Assembly (NCBI GenBank): GCA_009772985.1 | Contig: WOUS01000002.1 | Location: 62,001 to 126,000, forward strand | Length of the DNA: 64,000 bases | Direction of reading: 5' to 3' | From: Anaerolineaceae bacterium | Lineage (GTDB): Bacteria > Chloroflexota > Anaerolineae > Anaerolineales > Villigracilaceae | Part shown: piece after piece, positions 9,023 to 18,802 of the stretch | How the letters are laid out: each line of letters starts with the position of its first letter | How positions within the stretch are numbered: position 1 is the first letter of the stretch | Made by a program: the position numbers and the translations under genes | The notes under the pieces: model-generated | The model's input: only the letters and a program-made list of their open reading frames with translations | Database searches by the model: none | Told to the model about the DNA's origin: nothing

Positions 9023-10024
9023 TCACTGCCCGGCGTAGAGGCACAGGCCGCCGAGGATGCTCTGGCGCAGGGCGACCAGTTCCGGGTAGTCATAGAAGAA
9101 CAGGATCTTCTGCTCGGCAACGGTGTCGCCGGCGGGCTTGGGGCCGAAGACGAAGTACAGGAAGGATTCGGCAATGTCCTCCTCCGGGCCGGTGGGGGCG
9201 TAGTCGGTCACGAACTGGTCGGGGTACATGTCGTAGAATTCGATCACCAGGTCTTCGTCGGGTTCGTCGCCGGTCATGACCATGCCGTACCACTCGTCGT
9301 AGATGTCGGTCCAGAAAGCGTTGTAGAAGGCGTTGATGTAGGAATCGCTGTTGCTGCAACCGTCTATGCTCATGTAGTCGGAGCAGGTGGATTTGTTGTT
9401 GATCTGGTCATCGTTGAGGGTGAGCATGTGGCCGAGTTCGTGGATCAGGGTGGTGGACATGGCGGCGATGTCCTGCGAGTCGATGATGTCCATTTCGAGG
9501 GTCCACTTGTTGCCGCGGTCGGCCGAGTCTACAGCACCCAAGACGTTGTCGTAGCCGTCGCTGAAGATGATGAATTCGCCGACGATGGTGCGGTTTTCGG
9601 TGGGGATCACGTCGGTGACGAATTTCCACAGGCGTGCGTGGCTGTCGAGGTCGTCCTGGTAGGGAAGCAGTTCGTCTGGCACGCTGCTCTCGAATTTCGG
9701 CGAGGAGATGTTGTCGCCGTCCACCTGGTAGGTGACGAGGATGTACTCCTCGTCCAGTTCGATGTCGGTGCCGGTGATGTCGGCGTCGCCGCCCTCGTCG
9801 TTGAGCCAGGCGTTGAGATCGGTCATGCAGACGGCGGTGACTTCGCCGCTGCCGCCGCCGGAGATGACCGGATCGTCGGTGGTCACCGGCTCGTCGGTCG
9901 CCAGGTAGGGTTCGTCGGTCGCGTAGTAATCGTCATCTGAGGCGGTCGAGCAGGCGCTGACCAGAATCAGGATGGTGAGGATGGCGACGAGGATGGTGAT
10001 GAGTTTCTTGTTTTTCTTGTTCAT
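9023..10024 (-). CDS. Lipoprotein with zinc-metalloprotease HExxH motif
   Basis: Lipobox LVSACS; LIHELGHMLTLND. Confidence 0.7.
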   Translation of the reverse strand: MNKKNKKLITILVAILTILILVSACSTASDDDYYATDEPYLATDEPVTTDDPVISGGGSGEVTAVCMTDLNAWLNDEGGDADITGTDIELDEEYILVTYQVDGDNISSPKFESSVPDELLPYQDDLDSHARLWKFVTDVIPTENRTIVGEFIIFSDGYDNVLGAVDSADRGNKWTLEMDIIDSQDIAAMSTTLIHELGHMLTLNDDQINNKSTCSDYMSIDGCSNSDSYINAFYNAFWTDIYDEWYGMVMTGDEPDEDLVIEFYDMYPDQFVTDYAPTGPEEDIAESFLYFVFGPKPAGDTVAEQKILFFYDYPELVALRQSILGGLCLYAGQ

Positions 10025-10043
10025 GTGGGTCTCCTTGTGAGGT

Positions 10044-10106
10044 GGGATGGGAATGGCTAATGGTAACTGGGAAATGGGGAATAGTGAATGGAGAATGGCA
10101 GGGATG
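10044..10106. repeat. Degenerate heptamer (period-7) repeat, locus A
   Basis: gggatgg gaatggc taatggt aactggg aaatggg gaatagt gaatgga gaatggc agggatg. Confidence 0.75.
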
Positions 10107-10108
10107 CC

Positions 10109-10948
10109 CTACTCCGCGGGGCGATACTGCTTTTTTGTCAGGTTGTATATGTATTGTGATCCGATGGCGATAAAGAAAGCGCCCAGGTAGATGCCCACGA
10201 TTTTGAGCAGCCATTCTGTCAGGGTGGATGGCAGTTCGTTGCTGTACCATCCCACGGGAAGCATGGTAATCGTATTCGGGTCAATCGTGACCTTGTCTCC
10301 TGTTTCCTTGGCCAAGGCCAGGAGTTCGGTATATTTCGATGTCTCCCAGAGGCGCAACGTGATGCTAATCACGTCAAAGTTGGCCACAACGGCCACGGCG
10401 AGACTGACCAAAAGGGTTTTGCCCTGGAGGCGTGCCCCGTAGACCGGTGACATTTGGTTCACCGCTTCGAGGAACCAAGCCTCCAAATCCTTCTGAAGCG
10501 CGTCCATGAATTCGGAAACCTTTTCCGATTTCATGTCTGCCTGAACCAGCATGGTTTGAAGAACATCGCCAAATTCGGCATTCTTTTTGGCAAGAGGCTT
10601 GATCCTATTCTGGATACTTTTATTTACAGCGGTTTTAGCCGGCTTTTTGGTTTGTGGCTGCGCGGCGGTTTTTGGCAGGATCCAATCCATGATCACTTTG
10701 GCAAACAGGGATTGGGATATATAAGAGGGCTTTACTTTTTCCAATGGATTGACCAGGGCGTGCTGGTAGAATTCTTTTGTCAACTCACGCCCCATCATTT
10801 TCCTGAGCACCTCCTCCAGGCCTTTCTGCCGGGACTTTTGAAATCTTTGAATGAATTCGATGATGGTCATCGTGATGAGGCTGAACAAGAACCAGAAGAA
10901 CAGGGCAGGAAGTATCCAGGCGGCGGCAACTTGCAGCAAGGTGTCCAT
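10109..10948 (-). CDS. Membrane-anchored hypothetical protein (two terminal TM regions, cytoplasmic coiled middle)
   Basis: 279-aa ORF, hydrophobic N-terminus (WILPALFFWFLFSLITMTII) and C-terminus. Confidence 0.6.
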   Translation of the reverse strand: MDTLLQVAAAWILPALFFWFLFSLITMTIIEFIQRFQKSRQKGLEEVLRKMMGRELTKEFYQHALVNPLEKVKPSYISQSLFAKVIMDWILPKTAAQPQTKKPAKTAVNKSIQNRIKPLAKKNAEFGDVLQTMLVQADMKSEKVSEFMDALQKDLEAWFLEAVNQMSPVYGARLQGKTLLVSLAVAVVANFDVISITLRLWETSKYTELLALAKETGDKVTIDPNTITMLPVGWYSNELPSTLTEWLLKIVGIYLGAFFIAIGSQYIYNLTKKQYRPAE

Positions 10949-11051
10949 TTTTTACTCCTTTGAGAATTAGAATGAAGCGGCCATCACTTCATCAACTTCG
11001 CCAGCGCTTGCGCGGGCAGCAGCCCGCGTTGCGCGTTGGCCTCTACTATCC

Positions 11052-11148
11052 GAGACCCTAAAGGTTTTCTTGTCTGACTCGCGCGCCGGTCTGCAAATCC
11101 ACTTTGCCAGATGAGACGAAAGTTCGCGGGAGAAACCTTTAGGGTCTC
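11052..11148. repeat. 97-bp element with perfect 16-bp terminal inverted repeats
   Basis: GAGACCCTAAAGGTTT ... AAACCTTTAGGGTCTC. Confidence 0.75.
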
Positions 11149-11663
11149 TCTTCCCGATCCGCTGGGATATAGGGAATCAGCCCTTTTTCAAACGCAACGA
11201 CCTGCGCTTCCCGCGGCATGCCACGGATATCCACAATATAGCCATTGACCTTCAGATACCAGATTATTGGATTGTCATCCACTCGACTGGGTAATGTCCA
11301 ATCGGGGTGCATTTGGAAGATATCCAGCATTTCGCGGATTTTCTGTGCGCGGCCGCCCGCCGTTTGTTGGGAGACGCCAATGCGTTTGCATAGTTCGTCG
11401 GCGCGCATGTGTGGGGACTGGGACTTGTCGAACAGAAAATTGACCTGTCCCAGGGTGTAAATGATACCCGCCGCCCATGAGTTGGCGCGTCCATTCACTA
11501 GCGGTGAGGGACGCTTGCGTGCCAATGTCGCGGCCATTTGACGCGCCAATTCGGCATACTCTTCGTTCAGGTGTTGTTTGCAGAAATCATTGCTGATGGC
11601 GACGACTTCGTTGAATACCGCCTGCATGGATTCAGGCACTTTCAATGTTTTACTTTTTGTCAT
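11139..11663 (-). CDS. DUF6398-like hypothetical protein
   Basis: 174-aa ORF; recalled similarity to the DUF6398 family (RADELCKRIGVSQQTAGGRAQKIREML). Confidence 0.6.
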   Translation of the reverse strand: MTKSKTLKVPESMQAVFNEVVAISNDFCKQHLNEEYAELARQMAATLARKRPSPLVNGRANSWAAGIIYTLGQVNFLFDKSQSPHMRADELCKRIGVSQQTAGGRAQKIREMLDIFQMHPDWTLPSRVDDNPIIWYLKVNGYIVDIRGMPREAQVVAFEKGLIPYIPADREERP

Positions 11664-11780
11664 TTCACAACTCTCCCTTGAATGCTTTATCTAAAACACT
11701 CGGCAGCAACGCGGATTGCGTAGTATCCCGTAGGGACAATTCCTCCCCCGCAGCGGAGCAGAACCCGGAGGCCTGGATTC

Positions 11781-13646
11781 TCACTTCAACTTCCTCGCCT
11801 CCCCCATGCGCACCGTCACCCCCTCCGCGTCCAGATATTCCAGCAATGCCTGCACGTACTTGCGGCTGGTGCCGAGCAGGTCACGCACTTCGGCCAGGGT
11901 GACCGGTCCCTTCTGCGTGATGGCCTGGCGCACCTTCTCCACCATCGCCTCGTAGTCCTGCCGGCGGAAGACGACCTCCGCCGAAGCCTGCACCAGGTCG
12001 CCGCCCTCGAGCAGGACGGCGTACACGTCCTCGCCCGCCTCGGCCTGGCATTCCTTGACCGACGGCGGGGCGGTCGGCGCGGCGGCGAACATGCCCATCA
12101 ACCGGTCGGCTTTCACCTGCTGGGGCGGCGAAAAACGGACCTTGTGCCCCGGCAGGGCGGCCCATTTCGGAGCCTCGACCAGCGCGCCCTCCTGCGCCAG
12201 CCGCGGCAGGATCAGGTTGAACACGCGCGGCGGGAGTTTGAGTTTCGATTTCAATTCCTCGCGCGGCATGCCGCGCCGCAGGGGATAGGTCTGGTGATAA
12301 GCGGCCAAAGCCGTGACCATGGCATCCCGGATGGCGGACCACTGCGCGGCGGCGATGACCACGTCTTCGAGCCGCACGACCTGCCCGGTGTCCACCAGTT
12401 CCTGCAAGGCGGATTTGGCCGCGGTCTCCTCCAGCCGCGAACGGGTGAGCAGATCCCGTTCGGGTGCTGGACCGAGAGCCTGCGCGGCCTGCAGGAGCAC
12501 TTCGGCCGGCGAGCCTTGCGCCAGCGATTCCAGGCCCTTGATGACCGCCGCGTCGAAACGCTTATGCCGCCGCTTCGGGCTGGGGTCCACCACCGTGCCG
12601 CCGCCGAGCGTCTCGCCGGGGGAGGGGCGGCGCAGGATGTAGCGGTCGCCGCGCACGGCCACGATGGGCGTGCGCAGTTCGAGTTGCAGCCAGCCGGACG
12701 CGCCGGCCTCGAGCGTTTCCACGCCGAGCAGGCGCACGTCGGCCAGCGTCTCGGTTGCGCCGATGAAGAGTTTGACTTCGGTGTTGTGCCGCAGGGGGGC
12801 GGAAATGCCGGGCAGCAGGCGGACGCGCACGTCCACGCGCTGGGAGGGGCGGTACTGGCCGGGGGAGGCGATCACGTCCCCGCGGCGGACCTGCTCCAGG
12901 TCCACGCCCGACAGGTTGACGGCGGTGCGCGACCCTGGCACGGCACGCGTCTCTTTCTGCTTGTGCGTCTGCAGGCCGCGGATGCGCGCCCGCGTCCCGG
13001 CGGGCAGGATCTCCACTTCGTCGCCGGCCTCCAGCGTCCCATCTGATAGTGTGCCGGTGACGACGGTGCCGAATCCGGCGATGGTGAAGACCCGGTCCAC
13101 GGGCAGGCGCGGGCGGGCCAGGTCGGGGCGGGCGGGGACGTTTTGCAGGAGCAGGTCGAGGGTCCGCAAAAGGTCCGGGAAGCCGGCCTTGGTGCGGGAG
13201 GAGACGCGCACGATGGGAGCATCCTGCAACACAGTGCCGCGCAGGACGGTGCGGATGTCCGCCTCGACCAGGTCCAGCCAGGTCGGGTCGTCCACCAAAT
13301 CAATCTTGGTCAGCACGACAATGCCAGACTGGATTTGCAGGAGGTCGAGGATGGCGAGGTGTTCGCGGGTCTGGGGCATCACGCCTTCGTCGGCGGCGAT
13401 GACGAGCAGGGCGGCGTCGATGCCCCCGATGCCGGCCAGCATGTTCTCGATGAAGTCGCGGTGGCCTGGCACGTCCACGATGCCGACCTCTTCGCCGGAG
13501 GGCAGGGTCAGCCAGGCGAAGCCGAGTTCAATCGTCATCTCGCGCTCCTGTTCCTCTTTCAGGCGGTCAGGGTTGATGCCTGTGAGGGAGGAGACGAGAG
13601 TGGTCTTGCCGTGGTCCACGTGGCCGGCGGTGCCGATGACGCGCAT
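11781..13646 (-). CDS. selB: Selenocysteine-specific translation elongation factor SelB
   Basis: MRVIGTAGHVDHGKTTLVSSLTG, DVPGHRDFIENML, LTKIDLV; C-terminal winged-helix segments. Confidence 0.93.
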   Translation of the reverse strand: MRVIGTAGHVDHGKTTLVSSLTGINPDRLKEEQEREMTIELGFAWLTLPSGEEVGIVDVPGHRDFIENMLAGIGGIDAALLVIAADEGVMPQTREHLAILDLLQIQSGIVVLTKIDLVDDPTWLDLVEADIRTVLRGTVLQDAPIVRVSSRTKAGFPDLLRTLDLLLQNVPARPDLARPRLPVDRVFTIAGFGTVVTGTLSDGTLEAGDEVEILPAGTRARIRGLQTHKQKETRAVPGSRTAVNLSGVDLEQVRRGDVIASPGQYRPSQRVDVRVRLLPGISAPLRHNTEVKLFIGATETLADVRLLGVETLEAGASGWLQLELRTPIVAVRGDRYILRRPSPGETLGGGTVVDPSPKRRHKRFDAAVIKGLESLAQGSPAEVLLQAAQALGPAPERDLLTRSRLEETAAKSALQELVDTGQVVRLEDVVIAAAQWSAIRDAMVTALAAYHQTYPLRRGMPREELKSKLKLPPRVFNLILPRLAQEGALVEAPKWAALPGHKVRFSPPQQVKADRLMGMFAAAPTAPPSVKECQAEAGEDVYAVLLEGGDLVQASAEVVFRRQDYEAMVEKVRQAITQKGPVTLAEVRDLLGTSRKYVQALLEYLDAEGVTVRMGEARKLK

Positions 13647-13864
13647 GGTTCCTCAGTTGTTTTGCATCGAATTATGCGAATAAGTCGAAAGGGTCAGGTT
13701 AGGGCGTTAATGGGACGCGGATAAACGCGGAAGAACACGAATTTTTTTCTGCGTCTACCACCAAGGCCCGAAGGCACAAAGATTCATGGTGGGAGTTCGC
13801 GGCTTTGTGCCTTTGTGGTCAAGGGCGGAACCAAGAGGGCGGGCACAAGTCCCGCCCCTACCGA

Positions 13865-15040
13865 TTATTTGGAGGTGCCCATGATGCGGTCGTAGGACGA
13901 GAGCAGTTCGTGGACCTGGGCCAGGAGGGCCTGGAGCAGCTGCTCGTTGGCCTCGCGGGTCTGCTGGAGGATGTCCTGCTGGGTCTGGGTCAGGTCTTCG
14001 ATAGTGGTGACGCGCTCGTCCATCTTTGCCACGTCGCCGTGCGTGTCTTTGCGGAATTCGTCCTGCGAGAGGGTGAAACTGGTCCAGCGTTTCTGGTCGT
14101 CGGCCTTGAACGTGACCCACTCCTGGCGGAAGCGGTCCTCGGCCAGGCGCTGGATCTCGGTAATCTCGTTGATGCGCCGCTCGAACTTGGTGGTGATCTC
14201 CTCGTAGGCTTCCTGGGCGCGCTTGACGGAACGCTGGGCGGAGTCCCAGGCTTGCAACTGGGCGTCGAGGGTTTCGGTCTGTTTGGCAAGGGTGTCGAAA
14301 CTCTCCTGCCAGCCTTTCCAGGCGCGGTCGCGCTCCACCTGCAGGCGGGCCTGTGTTTCGACGAAATTGGTCTGCGACTGGCGGCGGTCGGACTCGCTTG
14401 CCAGGATCTCATTCAGGCGCACTTCGGTGCGGCGCATCGCGTCGGCGAGCACGTCGGTCTTTTCGCGCACCTCGTCCTGGCGTTTGCGCATGGCCGAGAC
14501 TTCGCCGTGCAGGTCGGCCACGCGTTTGCTCTCCTGGCGGCGGCTCTCATCTGATGAGCGGATGGCGCGCTGCGACTCCTCGGCGGAGCGGAGCATCTCC
14601 TCCGTTTTGGCCTGCGACTCAGACATGGCGCGGCTGCGGCGCATGTCCTCTTCGTTGAGAACTTTCACATCCCTCTTGAGTTCGTTGAGCGTGTCTTTAA
14701 TTTTCTTCGCATCGAGAGATTTGTTGATCCCTTCGAATTCCAGGCGGTAGCGTTTGTCAATCTCGGCCTGGTTCACCTCGCGGCGTTTTTCCACGTCGGC
14801 GATGAACAGCGAGATTTCCTTGCGGTGCTGGGTCAGGGTGGTGTCGAATTCCGCCATCCGCCCGGCGGCGGTGGACAGGCGTGACATCTCGGTGGTCAGT
14901 TCCTTGACCTTTTTGCGGAGCGCCTTGTTCTCGCTTTCCAGGCTGTCCAGTTGGGTTTTGGCGTCGGCCAGGGCGGTTTTGTTCTTGCGGTGATCCTCGT
15001 CCAGCCAGTCGAGGCGTTTGACAATTTGATCGAATTCCAT
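13865..15040 (-). CDS. Long coiled-coil protein of unknown function
   Basis: 391 aa, continuous heptad-like charged helices. Confidence 0.6.
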   Translation of the reverse strand: MEFDQIVKRLDWLDEDHRKNKTALADAKTQLDSLESENKALRKKVKELTTEMSRLSTAAGRMAEFDTTLTQHRKEISLFIADVEKRREVNQAEIDKRYRLEFEGINKSLDAKKIKDTLNELKRDVKVLNEEDMRRSRAMSESQAKTEEMLRSAEESQRAIRSSDESRRQESKRVADLHGEVSAMRKRQDEVREKTDVLADAMRRTEVRLNEILASESDRRQSQTNFVETQARLQVERDRAWKGWQESFDTLAKQTETLDAQLQAWDSAQRSVKRAQEAYEEITTKFERRINEITEIQRLAEDRFRQEWVTFKADDQKRWTSFTLSQDEFRKDTHGDVAKMDERVTTIEDLTQTQQDILQQTREANEQLLQALLAQVHELLSSYDRIMGTSK

Positions 15041-15187
15041 GGGGGAACCCTCCGGGGGATGAAAAACGTACCGGTCAGATTATAGCATGTCCGTGTGGAC
15101 GGCATTAGGAGACTGGACGCGGAAGACACGGAAATCACGAACGAATATCCGCAAGGGAACGGAAAAATCCGTGTCCAAAACCTTCGG

Positions 15188-16585
15188 TCACTGCCCGAGG
15201 TGCTGGAACACAACCGGCAGCCGGTCCATGACGAGCGTGACCCATTGCGGGAACAGGCCGAGCAGCGCCAGCAGCGCCCAGCCGATGCCCAGGATAATCT
15301 TTTGCGGCTGGGATTCGCGCGCCTCCCAGTTCGTCCCATCGGGGGCCATGGCCAGTGCCGCCAGTGTGCGGACGATGGCGATGGTCAGCCCCAGGCTCCC
15401 CAGGAAGATCCAGCCAATCGTCCCGGAGGCGGAGCGGGCCAGCGCCTCGGCCAGCGCCTGCCGGATCGGGAACCCGGCCAGCAGGGGCAGTCCCACCAGG
15501 GCCAGCCCCGCCAGCGTCACGCCGATGGAAGCGTACGGCCAGGCGCGCCCCAGCCCCTTCACCTGCCGGAATTCCAGGCCGGGGGCCTGCTGCCGGAGGA
15601 CGGTCAGGGCATATGACCAGGCCGCCAGCGAGATCAGCCGCGGCGCGAACAGGGCCAGGAACAAGCCCGCGCCGGTCAGGGTGTTCAGGCTCAGCGCCAG
15701 CAGCGAGATGCCGGTCTCCACCATGACGGCATACGCCATGATGCGTCCCAGGTGGCGCTGGAACGCCGCCAGGATGCCCCCGGCCGCCACCATCAGGACT
15801 CCGGCAAAGGCGAGCACGGTCGGCAGGGCCGAGGCGGTCCGCAGCCAGGTATAGCGTTCGAGGAAGCCGGTCAGGAAGAGCAGGCCGGCGGTCGGGAAGG
15901 TCCAGAAGATGAAGCCGGCCAGATAGGGCGGCGCCTCCCCGGCCAGGAGCGGGATCCAGGTAGAGAAGGGGAACAGCGCCAGCAGGAAGGTGAACCCCAG
16001 CCCGAGCAGGATGGCGGCCTGCAGGACCAGCGCCATGTCGCCGGGGTTGGCCTCGATGCCCGCCAGCAGCCAGCCGGAGAACAGGATGAACGGCATGGCG
16101 AACGTCTGGAAGATGAGAAACCGCAGCGCACCTCGACCGGGAGCCTGCCCCGGCGTGGTCAGCATCGGCACGGCGAACAGCACGGCCATCTCGATGAGCA
16201 GGGCGGCGTAGAGGAACGGTTCCACTGCCAGCGAGGCCACCAGCAGGGCGGTGAGGCCCAGTCCCAGCGGCGCCAGCCTGCGGCTGAGGTCGAGGGAGGC
16301 CGAGGCCGCAAACCAGACCGCCGCCGCGCCGTAGATCAGGGCCAGCAGCGGCTGGTCGGCGGCCGTCAGCGACAGGCGGCGGCCCAGGATCTCGAAGGAG
16401 GGGGAGAGTTTTAACACCAGTGCGCCGAGGGTGTAGACCGAGTCTATGGGCAGGAGCCAGGCGGTGAGCGCCAGCAGGGCGGAGAAGAGGCTGCCGGCGA
16501 TGGCGGTGATGCGCTCGTCCCGCGGGATGAGCAGCAGGGCGGCCGCGGCGAGCGGGATGGCGATCCACAAGATGGGCGCGCTCAT
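15188..16585 (-). CDS. Proton-conducting antiporter-like membrane subunit (NuoN/L-MrpD family)
   Basis: Polytopic; PYLAGFIFWTFPTAGLLFLTGFLERYTW and MAYAVMVETGISLLALS motifs. Confidence 0.75.
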   Translation of the reverse strand: MSAPILWIAIPLAAAALLLIPRDERITAIAGSLFSALLALTAWLLPIDSVYTLGALVLKLSPSFEILGRRLSLTAADQPLLALIYGAAAVWFAASASLDLSRRLAPLGLGLTALLVASLAVEPFLYAALLIEMAVLFAVPMLTTPGQAPGRGALRFLIFQTFAMPFILFSGWLLAGIEANPGDMALVLQAAILLGLGFTFLLALFPFSTWIPLLAGEAPPYLAGFIFWTFPTAGLLFLTGFLERYTWLRTASALPTVLAFAGVLMVAAGGILAAFQRHLGRIMAYAVMVETGISLLALSLNTLTGAGLFLALFAPRLISLAAWSYALTVLRQQAPGLEFRQVKGLGRAWPYASIGVTLAGLALVGLPLLAGFPIRQALAEALARSASGTIGWIFLGSLGLTIAIVRTLAALAMAPDGTNWEARESQPQKIILGIGWALLALLGLFPQWVTLVMDRLPVVFQHLGQ

Positions 16586-17169
16586 TCCGTCTCCTCCGGC
16601 GTCCCGGCGTTAATCAAGTACGCGCCCGCCAGCGCCAGCCCGAGCGTGATCGCGGCCAGCAGGGCGGCGACCAGGGCCGAGGTCTCGACTGCCGCGTAGA
16701 GGATCTCGAATCCCGCCAGCAGGGTCAACAGCCCGATGACGATGCGCAGGGGCTGGGCGGTCAGTCCCAGGATGAGCATTCCCATGCCCATCAGGAGCAG
16801 GCTGCCCCAGGCGACGGGCAGGTTAATGCCGAGCCAGGCGGAGGTCTGGAAGGCGAGGGCCAGGGAGGTCGTCCAGACCAGGCCGGCGGCGGCCACCCGG
16901 AACAGGCGGCTCTGCGGCCAGGCGGTCTCGCCGGAGGCGGGTTCGGCCAGGCCGACCTGCGTCATGCCCAGCGCGGCGCACGCCATCCAGCCGGTGACCA
17001 GTTTGACGGAGGCCATGGCGATGGGCCAGTGGGCGTAGGTCAGCCAGAAGACGCCCAGGTACTGCGCGGCCAGCAGGCCGAGGTTCCAGCGCCAGTCGCG
17101 GCTGAGGAGCAGGCCGGCGCCGGAGGCCAGCAGGAGCAGCACGGCGATCCAGTTCAGGATGTTCAGCAT
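16582..17169 (-). CDS. NuoK/MnhC-like small membrane subunit
   Basis: Starts MLNILNWIAVLLLLASGAGLLLSRDWRWNLGLLAAQYLGVFW; C-term LLTLLAGFEILYAAVETSALVAALLAAITLGLALAGAYLI; overlaps neighbours. Confidence 0.55.
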   Translation of the reverse strand: MLNILNWIAVLLLLASGAGLLLSRDWRWNLGLLAAQYLGVFWLTYAHWPIAMASVKLVTGWMACAALGMTQVGLAEPASGETAWPQSRLFRVAAAGLVWTTSLALAFQTSAWLGINLPVAWGSLLLMGMGMLILGLTAQPLRIVIGLLTLLAGFEILYAAVETSALVAALLAAITLGLALAGAYLINAGTPEETE

Positions 17170-17173
17170 CGCG

Positions 17174-18721
17174 TCACCGCAGGCTCGAAAATACGGAAAG
17201 GAGCAGGACCAGCAGCAGGAACGACCAGAGGATGCCTCCTTCGCCTTCGAGGGCATTCGTGATGATGCGGCTGGCGCGGCCCAGGAACCGGTAGAATGCC
17301 CAGACGGAACGGTAGAGCCAGCCCAGGCGCAGCGCCTCGCTCCACTGGCCGGGACTCCCGCCGCCCGAAGCGAGCCGCGGCAGGACCGTCAACGCGAGCG
17401 CGGCCAGCCCGGCGGCCAGTGCAGCCGCGACGAGGGCGGCCCACCACACGCCGATGACGGCCGCGCCGTCCCAGCCCCAGACGCCGAGCAGGAGCAGGAT
17501 GGCGGCCGGGAGCAGCAGCCCCGCCGGGTAGAGCGCCTGCACCCAGCGCGGCTGGGATTCGAGGCTGCTTTCGCCGGGATGGAGGGCGTGGCGGAAGAAT
17601 CCGGCGGCCAGTAGCGCCTGCGCCGGCAGGAGGATGATCCAGAACAGGGGAAAGATTTCCATTCCGCTCTGCCAGCCGGAGGCGGTGGCGGTGAAGGGCA
17701 GGGCCGAAAGCCCCAGCAGGCCGAGGAAGGGGATCCAGAGCAGGGTGCGCTGGCGCGCCGAATACAGGAAGATGATGCCGCCGCCCAGCACCAGCGCCAG
17801 GCCCCAGGCGGCGCTCCCGAGCGGACTGCCGCGCAGGGCGGCGGCCACCGCCAGCGAAGCCATGCCCAGCACCCAGAACGGACGCCCGGTCAGTTCGTCG
17901 GAGGCGCGCAGCCACATCCAGCCGGCGTACAGTCCGGCCAGCGCGGCCAGCACGAGCAGGAGCGGGGTGAACGGGGAGGCGATTGCGCCCGGCGGGATGC
18001 GCGCCAGCAGCGCCAGGCTGGAGGCGGCGGAGACCAGCCGCAAGGTGGTGCCAAAGCCGCGCCGCAGGACGTTTTCCTGCCGGTAGGGGAGGTGCAGCGG
18101 CAGGACGCCCAGGCGCAGCCCCGCGGCCAGCAGCAGGTACAGCCCGGCCTGGGCGGGCGCGGCGTTGAAATCGGCCCACGGTCCCGAGGCCGCTCCGGCC
18201 CACAATGCCAGGCCGATGCCGCTCAGACGGGCGGCGAACGCCACCACCACCCCCTCGCTGTGCCGTTCGCCTTCGGTGGAGCGCAACATGATGACCAGTT
18301 CGGCCAGGTCGAGCGCGGCCCAGATCAGCACCAGGGTGAGCAGGTTGGCGGCTGAGACGGAGGCGATGCCCAGCGCGCACAGGATCAGGGTCCCGGCCCA
18401 GGCCGCCGGGTCGCGTTCGCTGCGGGCAACGGAGGTCAGGATGACAGCCGCTGCCAGCGCCGTCAGCGCCAGCGCGTACGGCCAGGAGACGCCGTCCGCC
18501 AGCCAGGCGGGGGTGCTGGAAAAGACGGTGCGCGGCTGCCAGGCGAACAGGGAGAAGGTCTGCGGCATTTTGACCTGCCACAGGAAGACGCCGCCCAGCG
18601 CCAGCAGGCTCCCGCCGGCTGCGATCAGCCAGGCGTACTGGAATTTTGGGCGGGCGCGGCGCAGGATGAACAGCGTCAGCGCGGTGGCAAGCATCAGGAT
18701 GATTGGAACGGGAAATAGCAT
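17174..18721 (-). CDS. Proton-conducting antiporter-like membrane subunit (NuoL/MrpD family)
   Basis: 515-aa polytopic ORF; co-oriented with two similar subunits. Confidence 0.7.
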   Translation of the reverse strand: MLFPVPIILMLATALTLFILRRARPKFQYAWLIAAGGSLLALGGVFLWQVKMPQTFSLFAWQPRTVFSSTPAWLADGVSWPYALALTALAAAVILTSVARSERDPAAWAGTLILCALGIASVSAANLLTLVLIWAALDLAELVIMLRSTEGERHSEGVVVAFAARLSGIGLALWAGAASGPWADFNAAPAQAGLYLLLAAGLRLGVLPLHLPYRQENVLRRGFGTTLRLVSAASSLALLARIPPGAIASPFTPLLLVLAALAGLYAGWMWLRASDELTGRPFWVLGMASLAVAAALRGSPLGSAAWGLALVLGGGIIFLYSARQRTLLWIPFLGLLGLSALPFTATASGWQSGMEIFPLFWIILLPAQALLAAGFFRHALHPGESSLESQPRWVQALYPAGLLLPAAILLLLGVWGWDGAAVIGVWWAALVAAALAAGLAALALTVLPRLASGGGSPGQWSEALRLGWLYRSVWAFYRFLGRASRIITNALEGEGGILWSFLLLVLLLSVFSSLR

Positions 18722-18802
18722 GGCGGGGTTATTTTATCAGAACGCTGTTCGTTTCGGGGTGTTCTCATGTAAAATAGAGTATCTTGTCGAGAGGAGCATA
18801 AT

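Noticed and set aside
13700-13860. tRNA-Sec near selB
   Set aside because: The region holds a palindromic CCACCAAGGC...GCCTTTGTGG type repeat, with no cloverleaf
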